A stretch of DNA of 12,838 bases from Acidobacteriaceae bacterium (GTDB taxonomy: Bacteria; Acidobacteriota; Terriglobia; Terriglobales; Acidobacteriaceae), in the NCBI GenBank assembly GCA_025929125.1, contig JAICMT010000009.1:1-12838 (forward strand), read 5' to 3'. The notes beneath the pieces are model-generated. The model saw nothing but the letters and a program-made list of their open reading frames with translations, was not told the DNA's origin and made no database searches. Below, piece by piece: positions 6,398 to 12,838 of the stretch. How positions within the stretch are numbered: position 1 is the first letter of the stretch; each line of letters begins with the position of its first letter. The translations under genes were made by a program, and so were the position numbers.

Positions 6398-8050
6398 ATG
6401 GGTGTCAACGGTCTTCTGCGCGCACGCACTATATGGGTGCGCATGTTTTTGTCGGTAACGATGGGCTGCCTCTGCGCAGGGTGGGCGGCACAGGCCGAGA
6501 ACCCCCACGATGTGCAACCCGAGGTGCTGAGCAATCCTGAGGTGAGCTATGGAGCCGGCGCGACCAGCATTACGGTCCACGGAATGCGCAAAGGCCAAGC
6601 GGACGGGCCCAAGGTAGATCGTCCCCTTCGCCTGCTTGGCAACTCCAGTCACACCAAACCAGGTGGGGGTGGTGGCGGCGGCACATCCGATGGGGCCTTG
6701 CAGAGCGCGGCCTATGTCAGCGGCGGCAGCGTAGCTGCGCTCCTGAATTTCGAAGGGCTGGGCAAGGGATTCCCGAACTTTTCCGTAGATTCAGCGCCTC
6801 CGGATACCAACGGCGCAGTGGGCGCAACCCAGTATGTGCAATGGGTGAACGAATCGTTTGCCGTTTTTGACAAAGTGACGGGGAACACCCTGGCCGGGCC
6901 CATTCCTGGCAACCAGCTTTACCAGGCGTTGGGATCCACTCATCCGTGCGCGACGAACAACGATGGAGATCCGCTTGCCCTGTATGACAAGGTGAACCAG
7001 CGCTGGATTATGACGCAATTCTCGGTAACGAACGGGACCTCCGTGGGCTTCTGGCAGTGCATCGCGGTCTCGCAGACGAGCGATGCCACCGGCGCCTACA
7101 ACGTGTATGCATTCCGGCAGCCGAACTTCAATGACTATCCAAAGTTTGGCGTATTCAATGGCGTCTACTTCGCGACGTACAACATGTTTCAGGGCAATAC
7201 ATTCGCCGGCGCGCGGGTATGCGCATACAACACCGCCGCGATGCTGACCGGCGCACCCGCCGCCGAGCAGTGCTTCCAGCTGTCGAACAGTTACGGCGGC
7301 CTTCTGCCAGCGGATGTGGATGGATCCACACAGCCGGCAGCAGGAACCAGTGAGTATTTTCTCGCCTTCGGGTCCAATAGCCTGCTGACCTGGCGGTTTC
7401 ACGTCGATTTCTCCAATAGCGCTAACAGCCAACTCGCGGGACCTTATACGACCTCGGTCGCGGCATTTAGCGAAGCGTGCGGCGGTGGCACCTGTGTTCC
7501 GCAGTCGGGCACGACGCAGCAACTGGATTCCTTGGGCGACCGGCTGATGTACCGCCTCTCCTACCGGAAGTTTGCGGATCATGAGTCGCTGTTCGTGAAC
7601 CACTCGGTCGCTGCGACCTCCAGCTACACCGGAGCACGCTGGTACGAACTGAGGCCGGCTTCCGGAGGCACCACCGGTGTCACCGTTCACACGCAGTCGA
7701 CCTATGCACCCTCGGGCGGGCTGTATCGCTGGATGGGTTCGATTGCAACCGATAAGCTGGGCGACATAGCGCTGGGTTACAGCACTTCCTCGGGCACCTC
7801 CAGCCCGGCGATCCGGTTCTCCTACCGTACCCCGGCAGACAGCTTTGTCGGCCTCGGTTCGGAGCAGTTGATCCTCGCCGGCACCGGTTCTCAGACCAGG
7901 TCGCTCAACCGCTGGGGCGACTACAGCGCCATGACCGTCGATCCGGTGGACGACTGCACCTTCTGGTACACGAACGAGTACCTTACGGCGAACGGAACCT
8001 TCAACTGGCACACGCGGATTGCCTCCTTCCGGCTCAACGGCTGCCAATAA
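6398..8050 (+). CDS. Secreted protein of unknown function, 550 residues
   Basis: The ATG at 6398 follows AGGGGG and opens a Sec signal peptide: a basic n-region with Arg8, Arg10 and Arg15, a hydrophobic core about 16-29, and a likely cut after AAQA (30-33). There is no lipobox. A low-complexity linker with seven glycines (89-95) precedes the main domain (about 113-550). Conserved-looking motifs are APPDTNGAVG (133-142), YVQWVNESFAVFDK (146-159), GDPLALYDK (190-198), DYPKFGVF (246-253) and NRWGDYSAMTVDP (504-516). I recognise these from a family of secreted Acidobacteriota proteins, often annotated hypothetical, whose repeats of strand-forming blocks suggest a beta-propeller-like fold. Eight cysteines in the mature part (184, 221, 275, 292, 361, 366, 520, 549) could form disulfides outside the cytoplasm. 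No catalytic residues can be assigned. It is divergent from the membrane regulator and convergent with priA. Confidence 0.85.
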   Translation: MGVNGLLRARTIWVRMFLSVTMGCLCAGWAAQAENPHDVQPEVLSNPEVSYGAGATSITVHGMRKGQADGPKVDRPLRLLGNSSHTKPGGGGGGGTSDGALQSAAYVSGGSVAALLNFEGLGKGFPNFSVDSAPPDTNGAVGATQYVQWVNESFAVFDKVTGNTLAGPIPGNQLYQALGSTHPCATNNDGDPLALYDKVNQRWIMTQFSVTNGTSVGFWQCIAVSQTSDATGAYNVYAFRQPNFNDYPKFGVFNGVYFATYNMFQGNTFAGARVCAYNTAAMLTGAPAAEQCFQLSNSYGGLLPADVDGSTQPAAGTSEYFLAFGSNSLLTWRFHVDFSNSANSQLAGPYTTSVAAFSEACGGGTCVPQSGTTQQLDSLGDRLMYRLSYRKFADHESLFVNHSVAATSSYTGARWYELRPASGGTTGVTVHTQSTYAPSGGLYRWMGSIATDKLGDIALGYSTSSGTSSPAIRFSYRTPADSFVGLGSEQLILAGTGSQTRSLNRWGDYSAMTVDPVDDCTFWYTNEYLTANGTFNWHTRIASFRLNGCQ

Positions 8051-8065
8051 CTGAGTAGAAGCGAA

Positions 8066-8096
8066 AAGCGGCAGATGCCTCAGGCGTCTGCCGCTT
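8066..8096. terminator. Shared hairpin terminator between the secreted-protein gene and priA
   Basis: AAGCGGCAGATGCC (8066-8079) pairs with GGCGTCTGCCGCTT (8083-8096): 14 pairs with one wobble and a TCA loop. It fills the gap between the two convergent stop codons. On the minus strand the hairpin runs into TTTTCGCTTC, fitting priA termination. On the plus strand the T-tract is poor (TTCTCT). Confidence 0.8.
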
Positions 8097-8104
8097 CTCT
8101 GCGT

Positions 8105-10612
8105 CTACGCCAGGTGAACGGCGTCGACATCCACGATGATGTTTCGGCGAGGGATACCGCGCTCTTCGGCATGGGCAAGCATTGCGCGCAGAGCCCGTCC
8201 CAGCGCCTCCCGCCGGTCTGCGCGGATAACGAAATGGAACCGGTAGATCCGTTTCAGCCGCGAGATCGGAGCGGCCGCCGGGCCGAGCACGCGCAATCCT
8301 TCGAGCCGCGTGGTCGAGAACCAGCGCCCCAGCAGCTGGGACCAGGCGGCAGCCTCCTCAAGAGCCTCGCTCTGAATCACCACATTGGTGAGCACGCTGA
8401 ACGGCGGGTAGTGCATCCAGCGGCGGTATTCGGATTCTTTGTCGACGAAGCGCAGGTAATTATGCTCGGCGGCATAACGCACTGCGTAGTGCTCAGGATG
8501 GTAGGTCTGCACCAGCACCCGCCCGGGAAGATCTCCGCGGCCCGCCCGGCCCGACACCTGCGTGAGGAGCTGGAAGACGCGCTCGGCAGCCCGGAAGTCG
8601 GGCAGTCCAAGCGCGAAGTCTGCACCGACCACGCCGACCAGCGTCACGCCATGAATGTCGTGGCCCTTGGCGATCATCTGCGTGCCAACCAGCAGGTTGA
8701 TCTCGCCCGAGTGAAGCCGAGTCAGCAGCCGTTCCATATCGGAGCGTCCCCGGACCGTGTCGCGATCCATGCGCCCAATACGCGCGCCAGGGAAGAGCTC
8801 CTGCAGCCGCTCCTCACCCTGCTGCGATCCTGCGCCCAAATAGTAGAGGTGTTCGGAGGAGCATTTCGGGCAGGTCTTCGGCACGCTCCGGCGAAAACCA
8901 CAGTAATGGCACTCCAGCCGGTCGCCGGGGTGCGCGTGCAGGTCGGAGCCCGTCACCGGCTTGTGATAGGTCATCGCGATCGCACAGTTCTCGCACTCGA
9001 TCTTTTCGCCGCATGAGCGGCACAGCACGGTAAAGGAGTAGCCGCGCCGGTTCAGCAGGATGATGACCTGCTCACCGCGATCAAGCGTCGCCTGGGTCTG
9101 CTCCACCAGACCGCGCGAGAAGATTTCTTCCCGGCCGGTTTCACGGAATTCGGTGCGCATGTCGACCAGCTCGACGGAAGGCAGTGGGCGGTTGGCCACA
9201 CGCTCCAGCATCTCGATCCGCTGGTAACGTCCACGTTCGGAATTGTGCCAGCTCTCGAGCGAGGGCGTCGCCGAGCCAAGCACGACGACCGCATCCGAGT
9301 ACTTCGCGCGCATCACCGCCACGTCGCGCCCGTGGTAGCGTGGCGTCTCCTCCTGCTTGTATGAGCTGTCGTGCTCCTCATCGACCAGGATCAGTCCCAG
9401 ATTTGGAAGCGGTGCAAATACTGCGGAGCGGGTGCCCACCACAATGCGTGCTTCGCCACGGCGAATCCTGTGCCACTGCTCTGCACGCTCATCCGGCGTC
9501 AGGCCGGAGTGCAGCAGAGCGATTTGCTCTCCGAACGCCGCGAACATCTGCCCCGCCATTGCCGGTGTAAGGCCGATCTCCGGCACGAGCATCAGCGCGG
9601 ATTTGCCCGCGTCGAGCGCGCGCTGCATGGCGGCGAAGTAGACCGTAGTTTTACCTGAGCCGGTAATGCCATAGAGCAGCAGCGGCTTGAATCCACCGTG
9701 CTGCATCGCAATAGCAATCGCCGAGAGCGCCTCCATCTGCGCCTCGTTCAGCGCATGTTCGTGGGCATGCTTCTTGCCATTGGAGGTGAGCCCACCCAGG
9801 TGAAACGCCTCCGGCGCATCTTGCATCGCCACCAGCCCGCGCTTCACCAGAGTGCCCAGCGTTGACTGCGGCACCTGAAGCTCGCGGAGATCGCGCAATC
9901 GCATTCTGCCGCCTGCTGCCGCTAGCTCTGCCAGAATCGCCGTCTGGTTCTGGTTCAACTTCGGGATGCGCGCATCGGGGACGAGCACTGCGATGCGTTC
10001 CGTCCGTCGGGCATCGCGCTCCTCAGCCAGCGCCTCGCGAGCGATCCATCTCTTCCGTACCATTCCGTCCAGCAGCGCCTTTCCCGCACGCGTAGCCGAG
10101 CGCACCGCGGAGGCTTTGGCGGACGTGCCATCCTCCAGGTAGTTGAGCACTGCGTACTCACGGTTCTGATCTTCAGGCACGAGCCGCGACCGCCGCGACG
10201 CACCATTCTGTGCTCCCTCATACAACACGCGCCGGCCCGTGTCCGTGATGGTATAGACAAACTGCCGCTTCACCTCGGCCGCCAGCGGCAGCATGCCTCG
10301 CAGAACCTCACCCAGTGGCGCAACATAATACTGAGCAATCCATGAAGCAAGGCGCATCAGGTCATCGGGAAGCAGGGCAGTGGCATCCAGCACCTGCTGG
10401 ATGGGCTTCACTTCGATGTCTTCCGCAGGACACTCATCGTGGAGCCGCACCACAACACCCATTAATCGCTGCCCACTGAACGGAACCAGCACCCGTCCGC
10501 CGACCGCAGGCATTCGTCCGCTTGCCGCCTCCTCAGGATTGAGCGCGTAGGTGAACGTACGGTCCAGCGGGACCGGCAGTGCGACATCGCAGAAGGCGGG
10601 CATTCCATTCAA
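8105..10612 (-). CDS. priA: Primosomal protein N' (replication restart helicase PriA)
   Basis: PriA recognises stalled forks and D-loops and reloads the replicative helicase. The 835-residue protein has the full layout: N-terminal 3' DNA-binding domain (about 1-115), a winged-helix-like middle (about 145-270), then a superfamily 2 helicase. Motifs: Walker A GITGSGKT (315-322), LVPEIGLTP (342-350), DEEH (411-414), GSATPS (446-451), eight zinc-binding cysteines in four CxxC pairs (531/534, 540/543, 568/571, 581/584), GTQMIAKGHD (643-652) and QVSGRAGR (685-692). It is about 100 residues longer than E. coli PriA, partly through the middle region. The frame opens at TTG 10612, with AAGG (10624-10621) 8 nt upstream; the next candidate is ATG 10603, and an in-frame stop lies at 10630-10628, so no longer start is possible. 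It converges on the secreted-protein gene and diverges from ahcY. Confidence 0.97.
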   Translation of the reverse strand: MNGMPAFCDVALPVPLDRTFTYALNPEEAASGRMPAVGGRVLVPFSGQRLMGVVVRLHDECPAEDIEVKPIQQVLDATALLPDDLMRLASWIAQYYVAPLGEVLRGMLPLAAEVKRQFVYTITDTGRRVLYEGAQNGASRRSRLVPEDQNREYAVLNYLEDGTSAKASAVRSATRAGKALLDGMVRKRWIAREALAEERDARRTERIAVLVPDARIPKLNQNQTAILAELAAAGGRMRLRDLRELQVPQSTLGTLVKRGLVAMQDAPEAFHLGGLTSNGKKHAHEHALNEAQMEALSAIAIAMQHGGFKPLLLYGITGSGKTTVYFAAMQRALDAGKSALMLVPEIGLTPAMAGQMFAAFGEQIALLHSGLTPDERAEQWHRIRRGEARIVVGTRSAVFAPLPNLGLILVDEEHDSSYKQEETPRYHGRDVAVMRAKYSDAVVVLGSATPSLESWHNSERGRYQRIEMLERVANRPLPSVELVDMRTEFRETGREEIFSRGLVEQTQATLDRGEQVIILLNRRGYSFTVLCRSCGEKIECENCAIAMTYHKPVTGSDLHAHPGDRLECHYCGFRRSVPKTCPKCSSEHLYYLGAGSQQGEERLQELFPGARIGRMDRDTVRGRSDMERLLTRLHSGEINLLVGTQMIAKGHDIHGVTLVGVVGADFALGLPDFRAAERVFQLLTQVSGRAGRGDLPGRVLVQTYHPEHYAVRYAAEHNYLRFVDKESEYRRWMHYPPFSVLTNVVIQSEALEEAAAWSQLLGRWFSTTRLEGLRVLGPAAAPISRLKRIYRFHFVIRADRREALGRALRAMLAHAEERGIPRRNIIVDVDAVHLA

Positions 10613-10734
10613 GAGTAAAGCCTTGGTTCACACAGGGGCGCCGTTCAGTCCTCCGGATTCGCCACTTACTGCAAGGGGGTACCCGTTCGCGCTGCGGGCC
10701 AGGCCAGCGCCGCACGATGTTATCCTGAACAGGT

Positions 10735-10750
10735 ATCTGCACGATCTGCA
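10735..10750 (+). repeat. Tandem 7-bp direct repeat in the ahcY leader
   Basis: ATCTGCA occurs at 10735-10741 and again at 10744-10750, a 9-bp period, about 40 bp before the ahcY start. The remaining priA-ahcY gap (10613-10786) also holds the palindrome GGGTACCC near 10676-10683. I see no confident promoter and no SAH riboswitch in it. Confidence 0.4.
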
Positions 10751-10773
10751 GGGCCAATAATTCAGCACAATAT

Positions 10774-10779
10774 GAGGTG
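10774..10779 (+). promoter_or_regulatory. Shine-Dalgarno sequence deciding the ahcY start
   Basis: GAGGTG lies 7 nt before the ATG at 10787. An in-frame ATG at 10772 overlaps this site and has no Shine-Dalgarno sequence of its own, so translation should begin at 10787. Confidence 0.75.
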
Positions 10780-10786
10780 TTTCAGC

Positions 10787-12238
10787 ATGGCGACCGCGAC
10801 CATTGACAAGGCAGGGCTGGGCAGCACAGCAGCGGATTACAAGGTGGCCGATATCGGCCTCGCGGACTTTGGCCGCAAGGAGATCGATATCGCCGAGAAG
10901 GAGATGCCGGGCCTGATGGCCGTCCGCGAGAAGTACGCCAAAGATAAGCCCCTTGCCGGCGTACGCGTGACCGGTTCGCTGCACATGACCATCCAGACCG
11001 CCGTGCTGATCGAAACCATGGTGGCGCTCGGCGCCGATGTGCGCTGGGCCAGCTGCAACATCTTCTCCACCCAGGACCACGCTGCCGCCGCTATCGCCGC
11101 CGCGGGCGTGCCTGTATTCGCCTGGAAGGGCGAGACCCTGGAGGAGTACTGGTGGTGTACCAACCAGGCGCTGAATTTCCCCGGCGGCAAGGGTCCGCAG
11201 CTTGTCATTGACGATGGCGGCGATGTGACTCTGCTGATCCACAAGGGCGTTGAGCTGGAGAAGGGCGACAAGTGGGTCGATTCGGCGTCCGGCTCGCACG
11301 AGGAGAAGGTCATCAAGGACCTGCTCAAGCAGGTGTACGCGGAGAACAAGACCCGCTGGACCGAGGTGGCGAAGAATTGGCGTGGCGTCAGCGAAGAAAC
11401 CACCACCGGCGTGCACCGGCTCTACCAGATGATGGAGCAGGGCAAGCTGCTCGTTCCAGCCATCAACGTCAATGACTCGGTAACCAAATCGAAGTTCGAC
11501 AACCTGTATGGCTGCCGCGAGTCGCTGGTCGACGGTATCAAGCGCGCCACCGACGTGATGATTGCCGGCAAAGTCGCGGTAGTCTGCGGCTACGGCGACG
11601 TCGGCAAGGGCTCCGCCGCGAGCCTGCGCGGAATGGGCGCGCGGGTCATGGTCACTGAAATCGACCCCATCAATGCGCTGCAGGCAGCCATGGAAGGCTA
11701 CCAGGTCACCACGCTCGAAGAGACGCTCGGCATCGGTGATATCTACGTCACCTGCACCGGCAACGTGGACATCATCACCGTGGAGCACATGCGGCTGATG
11801 AAGGACCAGGCGATCGTCTGCAACATCGGCCACTTCGATAACGAGATCCAGATGGAGCCGCTGAACGCACTCGTGGGCAAGGGTGTTAGCAAGCTGAACA
11901 TCAAGCCGCAGGTCGACAAGTACAGCTTTGAAGGCGGTCCCAGCATCTTTGTCCTCGCTGAGGGACGTCTGGTCAACCTGGGCTGCGCGACCGGCCACCC
12001 GAGCTTTGTCATGTCCAACAGCTTCGCCAACCAGACGCTGGCGCAGCTCGACCTCTGGAAGAACAAGGACACCTACAAGGTCGGCATCTACATCCTGCCT
12101 AAGAAGCTGGACGAAGAAGTAGCCCGCCTGCACCTGGAGAAGATCGGCGTAAGGCTCACGACACTCTCCAAGCGCCAGGCCGACTACCTTGGCGTGCCGG
12201 TGGAAGGTCCGTACAAAGCAGAGCACTACCGCTACTAA
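10787..12238 (+). CDS. ahcY: Adenosylhomocysteinase (S-adenosyl-L-homocysteine hydrolase)
   Basis: A cytosolic NAD-dependent enzyme that splits S-adenosylhomocysteine into homocysteine and adenosine, relieving inhibition of methyltransferases and feeding the methyl cycle. From ATG 10787 it is 483 residues, normal for the longer bacterial/plant-type form. Visible: [13 protein letters not shown] (66-78), the family signature [15 protein letters not shown] (89-103), EEYWWC (119-124), the roughly 40-residue Lys/Glu-rich insert typical of this form (about 153-195), [10 protein letters not shown] (238-247), the NAD-binding [10 protein letters not shown] (268-277), [10 protein letters not shown] (345-354), [14 protein letters not shown] (397-410), and the conserved C-terminal end KAEHYRY. 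The start at 10787 is set by GAGGTG upstream; an ATG 15 bp earlier would only add MRCFS. It is a single gene with its own terminator, divergent from priA. Confidence 0.98.
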   Translation: MATATIDKAGLGSTAADYKVADIGLADFGRKEIDIAEKEMPGLMAVREKYAKDKPLAGVRVTGSLHMTIQTAVLIETMVALGADVRWASCNIFSTQDHAAAAIAAAGVPVFAWKGETLEEYWWCTNQALNFPGGKGPQLVIDDGGDVTLLIHKGVELEKGDKWVDSASGSHEEKVIKDLLKQVYAENKTRWTEVAKNWRGVSEETTTGVHRLYQMMEQGKLLVPAINVNDSVTKSKFDNLYGCRESLVDGIKRATDVMIAGKVAVVCGYGDVGKGSAASLRGMGARVMVTEIDPINALQAAMEGYQVTTLEETLGIGDIYVTCTGNVDIITVEHMRLMKDQAIVCNIGHFDNEIQMEPLNALVGKGVSKLNIKPQVDKYSFEGGPSIFVLAEGRLVNLGCATGHPSFVMSNSFANQTLAQLDLWKNKDTYKVGIYILPKKLDEEVARLHLEKIGVRLTTLSKRQADYLGVPVEGPYKAEHYRY

Positions 12239-12258
12239 TTAAGCATGGAAACGCGGGC

Positions 12259-12294
12259 GGCAGGGCAGAACATGCCTTGCCCCTATTTCCTTTT
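12259..12294 (+). terminator. Intrinsic terminator of ahcY
   Basis: GGCAGGGCA (12259-12267) pairs with TGCCTTGCC (12273-12281), nine pairs with one wobble, around a GAACA loop. The T-rich stretch ATTTCCTTTT (12285-12294) follows. It starts 21 bp after the ahcY stop. Confidence 0.88.
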
Positions 12295-12307
12295 ACGCTG
12301 AAAGTTC

Positions 12308-12838
12308 TCAGCTGATGCGACAGACTTTCGCCGCGTAATTCGAATAGGGGCAGGCGAGGTCGGTCGGCTCGCTCGCCCGCAGAATCACCCAGGAGACGCC
12401 CAACCCGCGTAGCCTACGCGTACTGCTCGCTCTCGAGCTCAGGCTCTGCTGCGCCCGCAGACCCGCCTGCCATAGGTCGGCGAGCTGGGGCGTGATCGAC
12501 GCTTCGCCACCGTCTTTGGAGTAGTCGGGCAGAGCAGAGCGCAGAGCAATGGCGCGGAAGCATTGCGCGTCCTCACCCGGGGCGTGGATGTAGTCCGGAT
12601 CGAGCGCGAACAGCGCATCTTTGGGCGTGTTGCTTCGCGCCCACTCAAAGGATTGCACCCACGGATTGGCATCGCGCTCAGCTGAGAGCTGAATGTGAGG
12701 AGTGGACGGAAAGGTGGCGCGGTCGCCTGCGAATATCGGTCCTCCAAGGAGCAGGACAGCCAGGGCAGGCCGCAGGATGCCGCGGTCGAGCAGATGCGTG
12801 CCCAGCAAAGCTCCAAGACGGAGGATCAGAACGAAGTA
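12308..12838 (-). CDS. C-terminal part of an integral membrane protein of unknown function (truncated by window edge)
   Basis: The frame stays open to the last base of the window (reading YFVLILRLGALLGTHLLDRG at the edge), so the TTG at 12808 is probably internal and the start lies to the right. The visible 176 residues begin with a hydrophobic stretch (YFVLILRLGALLG, then LRPALAVLLLGGPIFAG), which looks like the last membrane segments. A soluble tail follows with WVQSFEWARSNTPKDALFALDP, CFRAIALRSALPDYSKDGG and a closing GVSWVILRASEP. A polytopic membrane protein ending in a soluble domain with an 'N-T-P-x-D-A-L-F' segment recalls glycosyltransferase-like or DUF6798-type membrane proteins. 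I hold that as a resemblance, not an assignment. It ends TGA/TAG-side at 12308, converging on ahcY with a 69-bp gap that contains the ahcY terminator. Confidence 0.7.
   Translation of the reverse strand, partial: YFVLILRLGALLGTHLLDRGILRPALAVLLLGGPIFAGDRATFPSTPHIQLSAERDANPWVQSFEWARSNTPKDALFALDPDYIHAPGEDAQCFRAIALRSALPDYSKDGGEASITPQLADLWQAGLRAQQSLSSRASSTRRLRGLGVSWVILRASEPTDLACPYSNYAAKVCRIS

Noticed and set aside
6443..6445. Internal ATG of the secreted protein (Met16) as the true start.
   Set aside because: It has no Shine-Dalgarno sequence, and the ATG at 6398 has AGGGGG and supplies the basic n-region of the signal peptide.
6658..6684. GGT/GGC run as a repeat element or G-quadruplex.
   Set aside because: It is explained as a seven-glycine linker after the signal-peptide region of the secreted protein.
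6791..8047. A 418-codon open frame antisense to the secreted-protein gene.
   Set aside because: The plus-strand frame has a signal peptide, Shine-Dalgarno sequence and family motifs. The antisense frame has none and is Arg/Gly-rich.
8075..9016. A 313-codon open frame on the plus strand over the priA 3' end.
   Set aside because: It overlaps the terminator hairpin and well-conserved PriA helicase motifs. The product has no domain signal.
10613..10786. SAH or SAM riboswitch upstream of ahcY.
   Set aside because: Looked for because these often precede ahcY. I cannot place the conserved SAH-riboswitch core or its pseudoknot arms in this gap. A covariance-model scan would settle it.
10628..12226. 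A 532-codon open frame antisense to ahcY.
   Set aside because: AhcY is certain and occupies the same bases. The antisense product is a Leu/Val/His/Asp-rich mirror of its codons with no recognisable motif, and it spills into the intergenic region without a start signal.

Overview
This is a GC-rich bacterial chromosome segment, most likely from an Acidobacteriota species of class Terriglobia. I base that on the style of the SMC hinge and PriA sequences and on two protein families I associate with that group: a membrane-anchored regulator with a winged-helix-like N-terminus, and a secreted protein carrying an APPDTNGAVG motif. The genus cannot be fixed without a search. There is no sign of phage, IS element, CRISPR array, tRNA or rRNA. 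Most of the window is housekeeping DNA with a small accessory stretch in the middle.

Layout. 1-2023 (+): the C-terminal half of the chromosome-condensation ATPase SMC, cut by the window edge. 2073-4173 (-): a likely two-gene unit, a ChbG/HpnK (YdjC-type) deacetylase followed after 22 bp by an MbfA-like iron exporter (ferritin-like domain fused to a VIT1/CCC1 transporter). 4236-4651 (+): a compact transcription unit for an unrecognised 75-residue protein, with a good promoter, Shine-Dalgarno sequence and intrinsic terminator. 4695-6020 (-): a membrane-anchored putative transcriptional regulator of visibly lower GC than its neighbours. 6021-6397: a structured divergent intergenic region. 6398-8050 (+): a secreted 550-residue protein of unknown function. 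8105-10612 (-): primosomal helicase PriA, converging on the secreted-protein gene at a strong shared hairpin. 10787-12238 (+): S-adenosylhomocysteine hydrolase AhcY with a clear terminator. 12308-12838 (-): the C-terminal end of a membrane protein cut by the right edge.

How the parts relate. SMC (chromosome organisation), PriA (replication restart) and AhcY (methyl-cycle detoxification) are independent housekeeping genes. The deacetylase/MbfA pair looks co-transcribed, but I see no obvious functional link. The part least explained by known systems is 4236-8050: the 75-residue protein, the regulator, the divergent region with a 10-bp palindrome over a candidate -10 box, nested inverted repeats and a possible Shine-Dalgarno-masking switch, and the secreted protein. 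That the regulator and the secreted protein form a regulator/target pair is inference from divergence only. I did not find a convincing new multi-gene system here.
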